This document shows, piece by piece, positions 8,501 to 17,114 of a stretch of DNA of 64,000 nucleotides. Source of the stretch: Pacificibacter marinus (GTDB taxonomy: Bacteria; Pseudomonadota; Alphaproteobacteria; Rhodobacterales; Rhodobacteraceae); contig NZ_FNZV01000001.1 in NCBI RefSeq assembly GCF_900109555.1, forward strand, positions 186,001 to 250,000, given 5' to 3'. Every line of letters starts with the position of its first letter. Position 1 is the first letter of the stretch. Below the pieces are notes generated by a model that had not been told where the DNA came from, ran no database searches, and saw only the letters and a list, made by a program, of their open reading frames with translations. Both the position numbers and the translations under genes were made by a program.

Positions 8501-9268
8501 TTATTTGATCGGCATCCGCGTGGCCGCATCAATGCGGATCACAGTACCGTTGAGCATCGGGTTCTCAACAATGCTTTGAACAAGTTGCGCATATTCATCG
8601 GGCGCGCCCATACGATTTGGGAAAGGGACATTGGTTAAGATTTGCGCTTTCGCTTCATCGGGCAACCCCGCACTCATGGCGGTTTCAAACAACCCCGGTG
8701 CGATGGTCATCACGCGAATGCCAAAGCGTGCCAACTCGCGCGCGGCGGGCAAGGTCATTGACGCCACGCCACCTTTGGACGCGGCATAGGCGGATTGACC
8801 AATTTGGCCATCTTCAATCGCGACAGAGGCGGTGTTGATGATCACCCCGCGCGCACCATCATCGCCTTGCGGGTCAAGCTTGGCCATTGCGCGTGCTGCG
8901 ATATTCAAAACGGTATAAGTGCCGATCAAATTGACGCGCACAGTGCGATCAAACGCATCGATAGTCAGCGTGCCATCGCGGGGCAAAATGCGTGTGGCCG
9001 TGCCGATCCCAGCGCAAGACACCACAATCGACGGGGCTGAGCCAAGCGCATCATGCGCCGCAGCAAATGCTGCTTCGACCTGATCCGCATTCGACACATC
9101 AGCCGCAAGCGCCAGACCACCGATGTCATTCGCTACGCTCTGCGCAGCCTCAAGGGATACATCCAAAACGGCAACACGCGCGCCTTGCGACGCCAAACGA
9201 CGTGCAGTCGCTGCGCCCAAACCACTTCCGGCACCTGTGACAAGTGCGACGGCTTTATTGACCTGCAT
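8501..9268 (-). CDS. Short-chain dehydrogenase/reductase, 3-hydroxyacyl-CoA dehydrogenase (HSD10) type
   Basis: 255 residues. NAD-binding TGAGSGLG at 11-18, and the active-site pair in SAYAASKGG (YxxxK). The stretch LTIDAFDRTVRVNLIGTY and NTASVAIEDGQIGQSAY resembles type II 3-hydroxyacyl-CoA dehydrogenases (HSD17B10 family). An upstream in-frame ATG at 9281-9283 exists, but the ATG at 9266-9268 has a strong GGGAGGGG Shine-Dalgarno just before it and is chosen. It is the promoter-proximal gene of the operon. In the inferred pathway it oxidises the beta-hydroxy-aryl-propionyl-CoA to the beta-keto form. Confidence 0.87.
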   Translation of the reverse strand: MQVNKAVALVTGAGSGLGAATARRLASQGARVAVLDVSLEAAQSVANDIGGLALAADVSNADQVEAAFAAAHDALGSAPSIVVSCAGIGTATRILPRDGTLTIDAFDRTVRVNLIGTYTVLNIAARAMAKLDPQGDDGARGVIINTASVAIEDGQIGQSAYAASKGGVASMTLPAARELARFGIRVMTIAPGLFETAMSAGLPDEAKAQILTNVPFPNRMGAPDEYAQLVQSIVENPMLNGTVIRIDAATRMPIK

Positions 9269-9576
9269 GGATTCCCCTCCCATTTGGGATGCAGAATGCA
9301 GTTAGCAATACTGTTCTGTCAATGAACAATTAACTCAGCAAGTCTTTTGCAGAATGCATACATAAATAAAACAATATAAACAGATACTTAAATCATCTAA
9401 ATCTATAACTTCATACAGCGTCATAATATTTTAAAGTTCCACCACAGAACCAAAACGCACAAATCAATACGCGGCACGCACGATTCCAAACTAGTCTTCC
9501 CCACAGATCAAGCCCCTTTAGCTGAGGCGCAAAACGCACTTCCCCTTGCCAAACTCAGGCTGGCCCGCGTAGAGCA
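9269..9576. promoter_or_regulatory. Divergent promoter region between the catabolic operon and the Kdo transferase gene
   Basis: About 310 bp, clearly richer in A+T than its neighbours (for example the stretch around 9355-9440). It must hold the promoter of the minus-strand catabolic operon and probably that of the plus-strand Kdo transferase gene. The only structured element I can see is the inverted repeat at 9312-9328. I found no convincing small gene in it. Confidence 0.6.
9312..9328. promoter_or_regulatory. Candidate MarR operator (TGTTC-N7-GAACA)
   Basis: TGTTCTGTCAATGAACA is a perfect 5-bp inverted repeat with a 7-bp spacer, 17 bp in all, a size typical for MarR-family operators. It lies 44 bp upstream of the first gene of the operon that encodes a MarR protein, where it could overlap the promoter. 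I do not recognise the exact motif from a studied operator, so the assignment rests on symmetry and position. Confidence 0.4.
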
Positions 9577-10911
9577 ATGCTCACCGAAACTGTGCGGACC
9601 AACCTCGTGTACCTATATCGCCTTCTTTTAACCTTAGCCGCCCCTTTGGCTGCCTTGCTCGCGCTGCGCCAAATCCTGCGCGGTAAAGAAACGCTCGCGA
9701 ATTTAAAAGAACGCTTTGGTGCGGGACTGGGATCAACAGTCATCTTTCCAGGCCCCACTTTTTGGGTTCACGGCGCTTCAAACGGGGAATTAACCGCGGG
9801 CCGTGCGCTGATCGAACAGGCGCTGAACCGTGATCCAAGTCTGCACATCATCGTCACCGTAAACAGTGTAAGTGCCCGTAAACTGGTGCGGGAGTGGGAT
9901 ATGGACCGCGTCACCGTTAGACTGGCCCCGATCGATTTGAAACGCACGGTTCATCATTTCATCGCCTGCACGCAACCTGATCTGTTGCTTACGATTGAAA
10001 ATGAAATTTGGCCCAACAGGTTCACCCAATGCGCCAAAAACGGTATTCCCGTGATCATCGTCGGGGCACGCATGTCTGCAAAAACTGCACAGGTTTGGCA
10101 CAAATACGCCCCTGCCCTGCGCGGCGTGACAAAACTGACATGGAACGCGATCACAGCCCTCGCGCCGCAAGACACAGCATCACAAGAGCGTTTGGTGGAT
10201 TTGGGGCTTGATCCTAAATGCCTTTTGCCGCTGATGAATCTCAAAAGCGGCGTGGATGCGACCACTGCGCCCCCCGCTGACGCTGCTGTGCTGCGCGCCA
10301 CATTTCACAAAGACCGTACTATTTTGGCGGCGTCCACCCATGACGGCGAAGACGAAAGCGTGCTGGACTGCTTTGCCCAACTGCAAAAAAACCATCCTGA
10401 TTTAAAACTGGTAATCGCGCCAAGACACCCTGTACGCGCAGCTGCAATCGCAGAATTGACCACAGCGCGCGGCCTGAGCGTCGCGCGGCGCAGTGCGGGG
10501 GACACACCGATGGGCGCCTCTGTTTATTTGGCTGACACCTTGGGTGAAATGGCGCTTTGGTATGCTGTCGCGGGTTTCACCTTTGTCGGAGGATCATTGG
10601 TGGATCATGGTGGACACACTCCATTTGAGCCCGCGCAATTTGGCTCGGTCATTTTGCACGGCCCCTATGTATCCAATCACGCGACCGCCTTTGACGCTTT
10701 GGCGCAGGCCGGAGGCGCGATCAAAGTGCGCAACGCTGCCGACCTAGCAACAACGCTGGACGCGCTTTTGCTTGCCCCGAATGAGGCAGCGGCACTGACT
10801 TTGGCCGCAAGCCATGCCTTGGCCCAGATCCGCACCTCTGAAACTGCAACAACCGCCTTTTGGAACTCGGTTGATCATGCTGTGCAAAATCGCAAAACGT
10901 TGAGCCATTAA
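9577..10911 (+). CDS. waaA: 3-deoxy-D-manno-octulosonic acid (Kdo) transferase
   Basis: 444 residues, inner-membrane anchored by a hydrophobic segment at about 10-30 (LVYLYRLLLTLAAPLAALLAL). Family features: FWVHGASNGELTAGRALI (the glycine/glutamate motif with the catalytic Glu), TVNSVSARKLV, and TIENEIWPNRF. In the C-terminal domain GEMALWYAVAGFTFVGGS and GGHTPFEPA are diagnostic. WaaA transfers Kdo from CMP-Kdo to lipid IVA, an essential step of lipopolysaccharide core synthesis. It stands alone, divergent from the catabolic operon, without lpxK next to it. Length is normal (about 420-440). Confidence 0.93.
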   Translation: MLTETVRTNLVYLYRLLLTLAAPLAALLALRQILRGKETLANLKERFGAGLGSTVIFPGPTFWVHGASNGELTAGRALIEQALNRDPSLHIIVTVNSVSARKLVREWDMDRVTVRLAPIDLKRTVHHFIACTQPDLLLTIENEIWPNRFTQCAKNGIPVIIVGARMSAKTAQVWHKYAPALRGVTKLTWNAITALAPQDTASQERLVDLGLDPKCLLPLMNLKSGVDATTAPPADAAVLRATFHKDRTILAASTHDGEDESVLDCFAQLQKNHPDLKLVIAPRHPVRAAAIAELTTARGLSVARRSAGDTPMGASVYLADTLGEMALWYAVAGFTFVGGSLVDHGGHTPFEPAQFGSVILHGPYVSNHATAFDALAQAGGAIKVRNAADLATTLDALLLAPNEAAALTLAASHALAQIRTSETATTAFWNSVDHAVQNRKTLSH

Positions 10912-11034
10912 AAAGAACGACACATTTAAAAAATGTACCTCGTAATCTATTATTTACGCAAAAGTCGTTTGCTAAACAGATGCGATTTGTTAGGTTTTTG
11001 AAAAGATGTGAAAAAGGGTGCCGGAGCAGATGAC

Positions 11035-11514
11035 GTGAACGCCATACCGACCAAACAACGCCCATTGCGTCTTTTAGGCGCAACAAAAATGGGTGTCAGA
11101 ACCCAATTCGGCGCGTTGTGCTGGCGTATCCGTAAAGACAAAGTGGAAGTCTTGCTGGTGCAAACACGTCGCAGCAAAAGATGGATCGTTCCCAAAGGTT
11201 GGCCCATGGAAGGCCAAACGCCCGCCAAAGCCGCCTCAACCGAAGCGTTTGAAGAAGCGGGCGTGGTTGGCAAAGCCAGTTCCATTTGCATCGGCCTGTA
11301 CAGCTACACCAAATACCCACGCACAAGCGAAGACCCTTTGCCCTGCATGGTCGCTTTGTTTCCGCTCAAGGCTGAAAAGGTATTGCAAGAGTATCCTGAA
11401 AAAGGTCAACGAAAACGCAAATGGGCGTCTCCACGCAAAGCGGCACAATTGGCGGATGAACCCGAGCTTGCACAAATTCTACGCCACTTCGATCCGCGTC
11501 TGATGCGCCTATAA
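11035..11514 (+). CDS. Nudix hydrolase (diphosphoinositol-polyphosphate phosphohydrolase-like)
   Basis: About 159 residues. The Nudix box reads GWPMEGQTPAKAASTEAFEEAGV: the late EAFEEAG glutamates that bind metal are kept, but the first Glu of the consensus GX5E is Gln, and the usual REU arginine is Thr. WIVPKGW before the box is typical of alphaproteobacterial Nudix proteins of this subgroup. A basic C-terminus follows (EKGQRKRKWASPRKA). The substrate is unknown; nucleoside or inositol polyphosphates are guesses. The start is uncertain: GTG at 11035 has GGAG 8 nt upstream; an in-frame GTG at 11008 and ATG at 11089 are alternatives. Confidence 0.82.
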   Translation: MNAIPTKQRPLRLLGATKMGVRTQFGALCWRIRKDKVEVLLVQTRRSKRWIVPKGWPMEGQTPAKAASTEAFEEAGVVGKASSICIGLYSYTKYPRTSEDPLPCMVALFPLKAEKVLQEYPEKGQRKRKWASPRKAAQLADEPELAQILRHFDPRLMRL

Positions 11515-11603
11515 CACAAGCCTATGTTGTTTTTTATGAAATAGACTACATTTGTATATCACCAACTAAAGCCGCTCTCAGACCTTTAAAAGCAGTGCCC
11601 CAC

Positions 11604-12098
11604 ATGATCCGATACACCTTGAAATGTCGCAAAGACCACAGCTTCGAAAGCTGGTTTAAATCTGCGAGCGCATTTGAAACACTGCACAGCGCGGGGCAAT
11701 TGTCGTGCCCGGAATGCGGTGAGACGCAAATCACCAAATCGCTTATGGCCCCCCAAGTGAGCACGGCACGCAAGACAAATACGTCTGAAATTCCCGATGA
11801 ACGCACAGAACCAGCCGTGCCTGCAACGCGCGCGTCACAGCAGACAGAACCACAAGCCGTTGATGCACATAAGGCAGCACATACAGATGTATCCCTGTCG
11901 AAGATACGGGACCATATCGAGAAAAACTCTGACTACGTCGGAACAGACTTCACCAAACAAGCCCGCGCGATGAATGATGGCGAAGCCCCTGCGCGGTCCA
12001 TTTACGGCGAAGCCAAACTCGAAGATGCAAAAGCCCTGATTGACGAAGGCGTCGCTATTTTGCCGCTGCCATTCATGCCCAGACGCAAGCTCAACTGA
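11604..12098 (+). CDS. DUF1178 family protein
   Basis: 164 residues beginning MIRYTLKCRKDHSFESWF, the standard opening of the DUF1178 family, which is widespread in Alphaproteobacteria and without known function. A zinc-ribbon-like element is visible: Cys8 at the start and CPECGE at about 38-43. The middle is low-complexity and hydrophilic. The C-terminal domain has DYVGTDFTKQARAMNDG and a final EGVAILPLPF. No membrane segment. An in-frame GTG lies 9 bp upstream, but the ATG gives the usual family N-terminus. Confidence 0.85.
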   Translation: MIRYTLKCRKDHSFESWFKSASAFETLHSAGQLSCPECGETQITKSLMAPQVSTARKTNTSEIPDERTEPAVPATRASQQTEPQAVDAHKAAHTDVSLSKIRDHIEKNSDYVGTDFTKQARAMNDGEAPARSIYGEAKLEDAKALIDEGVAILPLPFMPRRKLN

Positions 12099-12256
12099 CG
12101 ACACAAAGCGGCTCAACACATCAAACGCCATATAATTTGCGGCGCAGGCATATATTTTCGCAACTCACAGTGCAATCTAGCTATGGCCTCTCTTGCACTT
12201 TGCCCAAATGCATCCTACCACACCGTGATTATTCCAGACGGGGGAGAAGGCCACAG

Positions 12257-13492
12257 ATGCCAGTTCTCGTAATGAAATTTGGCGGCACTTCTGTCGCCAC
12301 GCTCGATCGCATCAAACGTGCGGCAAAACGGGTCAGCCGCGAAGTTGCCAACGGCAACGACGTGATTGTTGTTGTCTCAGCCATGTCTGGCGAGACAAAC
12401 AAACTTGTTGGCTATGTCAATGAAACCTCTCCGATGTTCGATGCGCGTGAATACGATGCCATCGTGTCATCCGGTGAAAATGTCACGGCAGGCCTAATGG
12501 CGCTGACGCTGCAAGAGATGGATATCCCTGCACGCAGTTGGCAAGGCTGGCAAGTGCCGCTCAAAACGTCGTCAGCGCACGGCGCGGCGCGCATTGATGA
12601 TATCCCAACAACCAACATCAATGACAAGTTTGGCGAAGGCATGAAAGTCGCGGTTGTCGCGGGCTTCCAAGGCCTCTCAAACGAAGGCCGCATCACCACG
12701 CTTGGGCGCGGCGGGTCTGACACGACGGCTGTGGCCTTTGCTGCCGCCTTTGACGCGATCCGTTGTGACATCTACACAGATGTGGACGGCGTCTACACCA
12801 CCGACCCGCGCATCACCGACAAAGCGCGCAAGCTGGAAAAGGTGTCCTTTGAGGAAATGCTGGAACTTGCATCTTTGGGCGCTAAGGTTTTGCAAACCCG
12901 CTCTGTTGAATTGGCCATGCGGTTTAAAGTGAAACTGCGCGTGCTCTCGTCTTTTGAAGAATATGACCCCAATGCTGGTACATTGATTTGTGCCGAGGAG
13001 GATATCGTGGAAAACAATGCAGTCTCCGGCGTCGCAGCCTCACGCGATGAAGCCAAAATGACGCTCGTGTCTGTCGCAGATCGCCCCGGCATCGCTGCAG
13101 CCATCTTTGGCCCACTGGCCGAGGGCGGCGTCAACGTCGACATGATCATTCAAAACATCTCAGAAGAGGGTCGCACCGATATGACCTTTTCTTGCCCTGT
13201 TGACCAAGTCGCCCGTGCAGAAGCCGCGTTGGCAGCAGCCAAAGAACGCGGTGACGTGAACTTTGAAGCGCTCGTGTCTGACAAAAACGTCGCGAAAATT
13301 TCACTTGTTGGCATCGGCATGCGGTCCCAATCTGGCGTAGCGGCCAAGATGTTTAAAACGCTGTCTGACGAAGGCATCAATATCAAAGTTATCGCCACCT
13401 CAGAAATCAAAGTTTCAGTTTTGGTTGATCGCAAATACACAGAGCTGGCCGTGCAAGCGCTGCACGACGCTTTCGAGCTTGAAAAAGCTTAA
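12257..13492 (+). CDS. lysC: Aspartate kinase
   Basis: 411 residues. Kinase domain begins MPVLVMKFGGTSVATL (KFGGTSV at 6-12), with GRGGSDTTAVA and TDVDGVYTTDP in the nucleotide/aspartate site. Two ACT domains at the C-terminus (about 265-330 and 345-405), with VGIGMRSQSGVAAKMF in the second, are the feedback-control region. It phosphorylates L-aspartate, the first committed step toward lysine, threonine, methionine and diaminopimelate. The long upstream open frame is ignored because the ATG at 12257 follows GGGGAGAAGG directly. It ends in a clear terminator. Threonine synthase of the same pathway is encoded at 27493-28875. Confidence 0.96.
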   Translation: MPVLVMKFGGTSVATLDRIKRAAKRVSREVANGNDVIVVVSAMSGETNKLVGYVNETSPMFDAREYDAIVSSGENVTAGLMALTLQEMDIPARSWQGWQVPLKTSSAHGAARIDDIPTTNINDKFGEGMKVAVVAGFQGLSNEGRITTLGRGGSDTTAVAFAAAFDAIRCDIYTDVDGVYTTDPRITDKARKLEKVSFEEMLELASLGAKVLQTRSVELAMRFKVKLRVLSSFEEYDPNAGTLICAEEDIVENNAVSGVAASRDEAKMTLVSVADRPGIAAAIFGPLAEGGVNVDMIIQNISEEGRTDMTFSCPVDQVARAEAALAAAKERGDVNFEALVSDKNVAKISLVGIGMRSQSGVAAKMFKTLSDEGINIKVIATSEIKVSVLVDRKYTELAVQALHDAFELEKA

Positions 13493-13516
13493 GTCACGCG
13501 ACGTGCACTAAAAATT

Positions 13517-13549
13517 AAGCCTCTGCCCGATCCGGTGCGGGGGCTTTTT
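13517..13549 (+). terminator. Rho-independent terminator after lysC
   Basis: AAGCCTCTGC pairs with GCGGGGGCTT (ten pairs, two of them G-U) around a loop, followed by TTTTTAATTT. It lies 24 bp after the aspartate kinase stop. Confidence 0.8.
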
Positions 13550-13568
13550 AATTTGAAAAGGGCAAAAC

Positions 13569-13787
13569 ATGCGCGACAGCTTGAGACAGAAAATGATTAC
13601 AGTGTGCGATGCTAAGATCGCGGCCAAAGGCGACACCGCAGGCCTGTCATTTTACGCGTTTTTTGCCAATAAAAACGATGACCCTGCACTGTTGATGGAA
13701 GCGGCCACATGGTGGATTGAAACCCACCAGTTGGATCATTTTGAAAAGGCAGTGAAAATCCGCGACATGGCCCTAAAAGCCACATAA
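13569..13787 (+). CDS. Small conserved-looking hypothetical protein
   Basis: 72 residues, MRDSLRQKMITVCDAKI to KIRDMALKAT; mixed charge, predicted mostly helical, no signal peptide or membrane segment. AAGGG lies about 8 nt before the ATG. It begins 20 bp after the lysC terminator and 228 bp before ptsP. The opposite-strand frame here is less protein-like. I do not recognise a family; it is called because of start context and coding-like composition. Confidence 0.5.
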   Translation: MRDSLRQKMITVCDAKIAAKGDTAGLSFYAFFANKNDDPALLMEAATWWIETHQLDHFEKAVKIRDMALKAT

Positions 13788-14015
13788 TCCAAACGGCATC
13801 TCTGTTGCGTGCCTTGAAAACCAAAGCCACAAATGCTGCAACTGCAAAGGCATCAACTTGCATATGCAGCACCAAGATACGGTTTTTATGCGGTTTTTTC
13901 GCTCAAACACGAAAAGACACAGCCCTTTTGCTTGTTTTTCTATAGGCAAGCCCCCTATCTATGCTCTAATGAATGAAACGCCTGAAACAGGCAAACTTTG
14001 AACGGGCAGGTAGAC

Positions 14016-16268
14016 ATGTCGGAAAGCCGCGAAAGCGAAAGTCGAAAACTGCTTGGTCGCCTCAGAGACACACTCGCCGAAGACGGCGCGGGGCAAGCAC
14101 GACTGGATCGCATCACAAATCTCATCGCCGATTCTATGCGCACGGAAGTGTGCTCAATTTACTTGTTTCGTGACAGTGAAACGCTAGAGCTTTGCGCCAC
14201 CGAGGGCTTGAACGCCGAAGCGGTCCACCAAACGCGGTTGCGCATTGGTGAAGGGCTTGTTGGCTCTGTCGCGCGCACGCGGCGCACCGTCAACACAGCC
14301 GACGCCCCTTCTGCCAAGGGATTTCGGTACATGCCTGAGACTGGCGAAGAGATTTATTCTTCGTTCCTTGGGCTGCCGATCCAACGCCTTGGTGATACGC
14401 TTGGTGTTCTTGTGGTCCAATCCAAAGAAGCCCGCGAATTTTCCAATGACGAAATTTACGCGCTTGAAGTTGTCGCGATGGTTTTGGCCGAAATGACCGA
14501 ACTTGGGGCTTTCATTGGCGAAGAATCCGCGCTTGGCGCGTTGCACCAAAACCCTGTGATGTTCCGCGGTGCAACAGGCCAAGAAGGCGTCGCAGAGGGC
14601 CATGTTTATCTGCACGAGCCCCGCGTTGTTGTGACAAATCCTGTGGCTGATGATCCTGATGTGGAATTGGCGCGCCTGCAAGAGGCCGTCAACACGCTGC
14701 GTATTTCAGTCGATGACATGTTGTCAGACGTCGAAACCAAAGAAAAAGATCAACGCGAGGTTTTAGAAGCCTACCGCATGTTTGCCAATTCGCGCAGCTG
14801 GATGCGCCGCATGGAAGAAGACATCAGTGGCGGACTGTCGGCAGAAGCGGCGGTGGAAAAAGAACAATCAGCCGCCCGCACCCGCATGTCCAAAGTTCCC
14901 GATGCCTATCTGCGCGAACGGCTGCATGACTTGGACGATTTGTCCAACAGAATGCTGCGTCTTTTAACAGGCCAAGGCGCGGACACCGGCGCAGAGATGC
15001 CAGACGACCCCATTTTGGTCGCCCGCAACATTGGTCCCGGTGAGCTGCTGGAATATGGCAAATCCCTGCGCGGGATTGTTTTAGAGCAGGGCTCGGTCGG
15101 ATCACACGCCGCAATCGTGGCGCGTGCGCTGGCCATTCCGCTGATCATTCACGCAAGTAAAATCACAACTGAAGCACTCAACGGCGATGCAATTTTGCTC
15201 GATGGCGACCAAGGTCTTGTACATCTACGCCCCGAAGACAGTGTTGCAGCGGCCTTTCGTGATAAAATCGCGATGCAAACAGAAGCCAGCAAAGCCTATA
15301 TTGACTTGGTCGGTAAAAAAGCCACCACGCCTTGTGGTAAAACCATTGCACTGCACATGAACGCTGGCCTTATGGCAGATCTGCCATCGCTTGCGTCCTC
15401 TGGCGCTGACGGTGTCGGGCTTTTTCGCACAGAGCTACAGTTTTTGATCCGCAATTCAGTGCCAAAACGCGGCGAGCTTGCAACGCTATACAGCAGCGTC
15501 ATGGACGCGGCGCGTGGCAAACGCGTGGCCTTTCGCACGCTCGATATCGGGTCAGACAAAGTCCTGCCCTATATGAAGCCCCAAGACGAACCCAACCCCG
15601 CAATGGGCTGGCGTGCAATCCGTGTGGGTTTGGATAAACGCGGCGTGATGCGTATGCAGCTGCAAGCGTTGATCCGTGCCTGCGCTGGCCGACCTTTGAC
15701 TGTCATGTTCCCATTCATTGCGCAGTTCGAAGAGTTCCGAGCAGCGCGCGCGATGGTGGATGCAGAGATTGAGAATGAAAAGCGGCTGGGCCACGTTTTG
15801 CCAACATCGGTCGAAGTCGGCGCAATGCTAGAGACGCCATCGCTGGCTTTTGCGCCCGACCAGTTTTTCATGGAAGCAGACTTTATTTCAATTGGCGGCA
15901 ACGATCTAAAGCAGTTCTTTTTTGCCGCAGACCGCGAAAATGAACGTGTACGCAAGCGCTATGACACGCTGAATATCTCATTCCTTAGCTTTATTCGCCA
16001 AATCGTCGAACGCTGCGATGCGCATGGCACGCCTGTGTCGTTTTGTGGCGAAGATGCGGGGCGTCCACTGGAAGCGGTGTGTTTCGCTGCGATGGGACTG
16101 ATGTCGCTGTCCATGCGACCCGCATCTATCGGACCAATCAAAAATGTGCTCCGCCAAGTCAATTTGGACGATATCGCAGAAATCATCAATGCGGCAGCTA
16201 AACGTGGTGATCAATCCGTGCGCACAGAAATTGCGGCCTATATGGTTGATAACGGCGTCACGCCCTAA
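14016..16268 (+). CDS. ptsP: Phosphoenolpyruvate-protein phosphotransferase PtsP (nitrogen PTS enzyme I)
   Basis: 750 residues. N-terminal GAF domain (about 15-160, with TEVCSIYLFRD and TLGVLVVQS), then the enzyme I N-terminal domain with the phosphorylated histidine in GSHAAIVARALAIP (His364), then the PEP-binding TIM barrel with GADGVGLFRTELQFL, FRTLDIGSDK, GWRAIRVGL and SIGGNDLKQFFF. PtsP takes phosphate from PEP and passes it to NPr in the regulatory nitrogen PTS; the GAF domain is thought to sense glutamine/2-oxoglutarate. A TTG 18 bp upstream is in frame, but the ATG at 14016 follows GGCAGG and is preferred. Confidence 0.95.
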   Translation: MSESRESESRKLLGRLRDTLAEDGAGQARLDRITNLIADSMRTEVCSIYLFRDSETLELCATEGLNAEAVHQTRLRIGEGLVGSVARTRRTVNTADAPSAKGFRYMPETGEEIYSSFLGLPIQRLGDTLGVLVVQSKEAREFSNDEIYALEVVAMVLAEMTELGAFIGEESALGALHQNPVMFRGATGQEGVAEGHVYLHEPRVVVTNPVADDPDVELARLQEAVNTLRISVDDMLSDVETKEKDQREVLEAYRMFANSRSWMRRMEEDISGGLSAEAAVEKEQSAARTRMSKVPDAYLRERLHDLDDLSNRMLRLLTGQGADTGAEMPDDPILVARNIGPGELLEYGKSLRGIVLEQGSVGSHAAIVARALAIPLIIHASKITTEALNGDAILLDGDQGLVHLRPEDSVAAAFRDKIAMQTEASKAYIDLVGKKATTPCGKTIALHMNAGLMADLPSLASSGADGVGLFRTELQFLIRNSVPKRGELATLYSSVMDAARGKRVAFRTLDIGSDKVLPYMKPQDEPNPAMGWRAIRVGLDKRGVMRMQLQALIRACAGRPLTVMFPFIAQFEEFRAARAMVDAEIENEKRLGHVLPTSVEVGAMLETPSLAFAPDQFFMEADFISIGGNDLKQFFFAADRENERVRKRYDTLNISFLSFIRQIVERCDAHGTPVSFCGEDAGRPLEAVCFAAMGLMSLSMRPASIGPIKNVLRQVNLDDIAEIINAAAKRGDQSVRTEIAAYMVDNGVTP

Positions 16269-16289
16269 TCCAAACGTGGGCCTATGTGG

Positions 16290-17066
16290 TTATGATGACG
16301 CGATTTCGGCGCGCAGCATGTCTTTAAGCGTCTCATAGCTTTCGCCGCTGTCCTCAGACAAACGCAGCATCCCAAAGGTCACATGCGCCATATCTTGGTA
16401 ATATGCGGTGTAGGCATAGTTGGTCGCGGCCCCAGCCACAGCACCAAGCACAGGCACGGTCTGCGCCGCCAGCTTTTGCCCCAACACAATAGACAGACGC
16501 GGCGCAACACGCGCGATAATGCCATTGAGCGTTGCGCCTGTCAGTGATGTACGGGCCGCTAAAAATCCCAAATCGGCCCCGTCATCATCATCCAGCGGCC
16601 CTGCGGCGGCAAAAACATTGATGCAAGCCTTGCGAATATCAGACCTCTCGGGGTCAAACCCGTGCTCTACAGCCACCGCTTGGATCGCGTGCAACAAGAT
16701 TGTTGTGGTCACAGGCAATTCAGCCAAAGCGGTCGGTAATCCACCGATCCCGCCCACGGCACCAAGCCCTGATGAGATCGCTTTTGACAGCCAACCGCCA
16801 CCTTCAAACCCGTTTTTACGCGACCGAGCAGCACCTGAAAATGCAAGTTCAAGCGCAGACAGCGTCACCGTTTCCAGTTGAGTTTTGATCGGCGCGGGCA
16901 GTTTTCCAAACAAACCATCGGCGGTGTTGCCCACCATATTAAGCAGTTGCATGCCCGGATTGTTGGCGCGCTTTAAACGTGCGGCAAGGGCCCGAATGGC
17001 TTGGGGTGTAGGGGCCTGCAAAACAGCGGCTCCTGCGTCATACAAAATCGGCGATTTATGTTTCAT
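16290..17066 (-). CDS. EcsC family protein
   Basis: 258 residues. Recognised as EcsC family by the glycine-rich core GLGAVGGIGGLPTALAELPVTTTILLHAIQAVA followed by HGFDPERSDIRKACINVF, and later VPVLGAVAGAATNYAYTAYYQDMAHVTFGMLRL. Two hydrophobic stretches suggest membrane association. The family is named from the Bacillus ecs operon but its function is not established. It converges on ptsP with a 21-bp gap and no obvious terminator. Confidence 0.82.
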   Translation of the reverse strand: MKHKSPILYDAGAAVLQAPTPQAIRALAARLKRANNPGMQLLNMVGNTADGLFGKLPAPIKTQLETVTLSALELAFSGAARSRKNGFEGGGWLSKAISSGLGAVGGIGGLPTALAELPVTTTILLHAIQAVAVEHGFDPERSDIRKACINVFAAAGPLDDDDGADLGFLAARTSLTGATLNGIIARVAPRLSIVLGQKLAAQTVPVLGAVAGAATNYAYTAYYQDMAHVTFGMLRLSEDSGESYETLKDMLRAEIASS

Positions 17067-17114
17067 AAATCCAATGTGGGGAAGACAGCGGCATTTGCCA
17101 AGGGCGCTGTGCGA

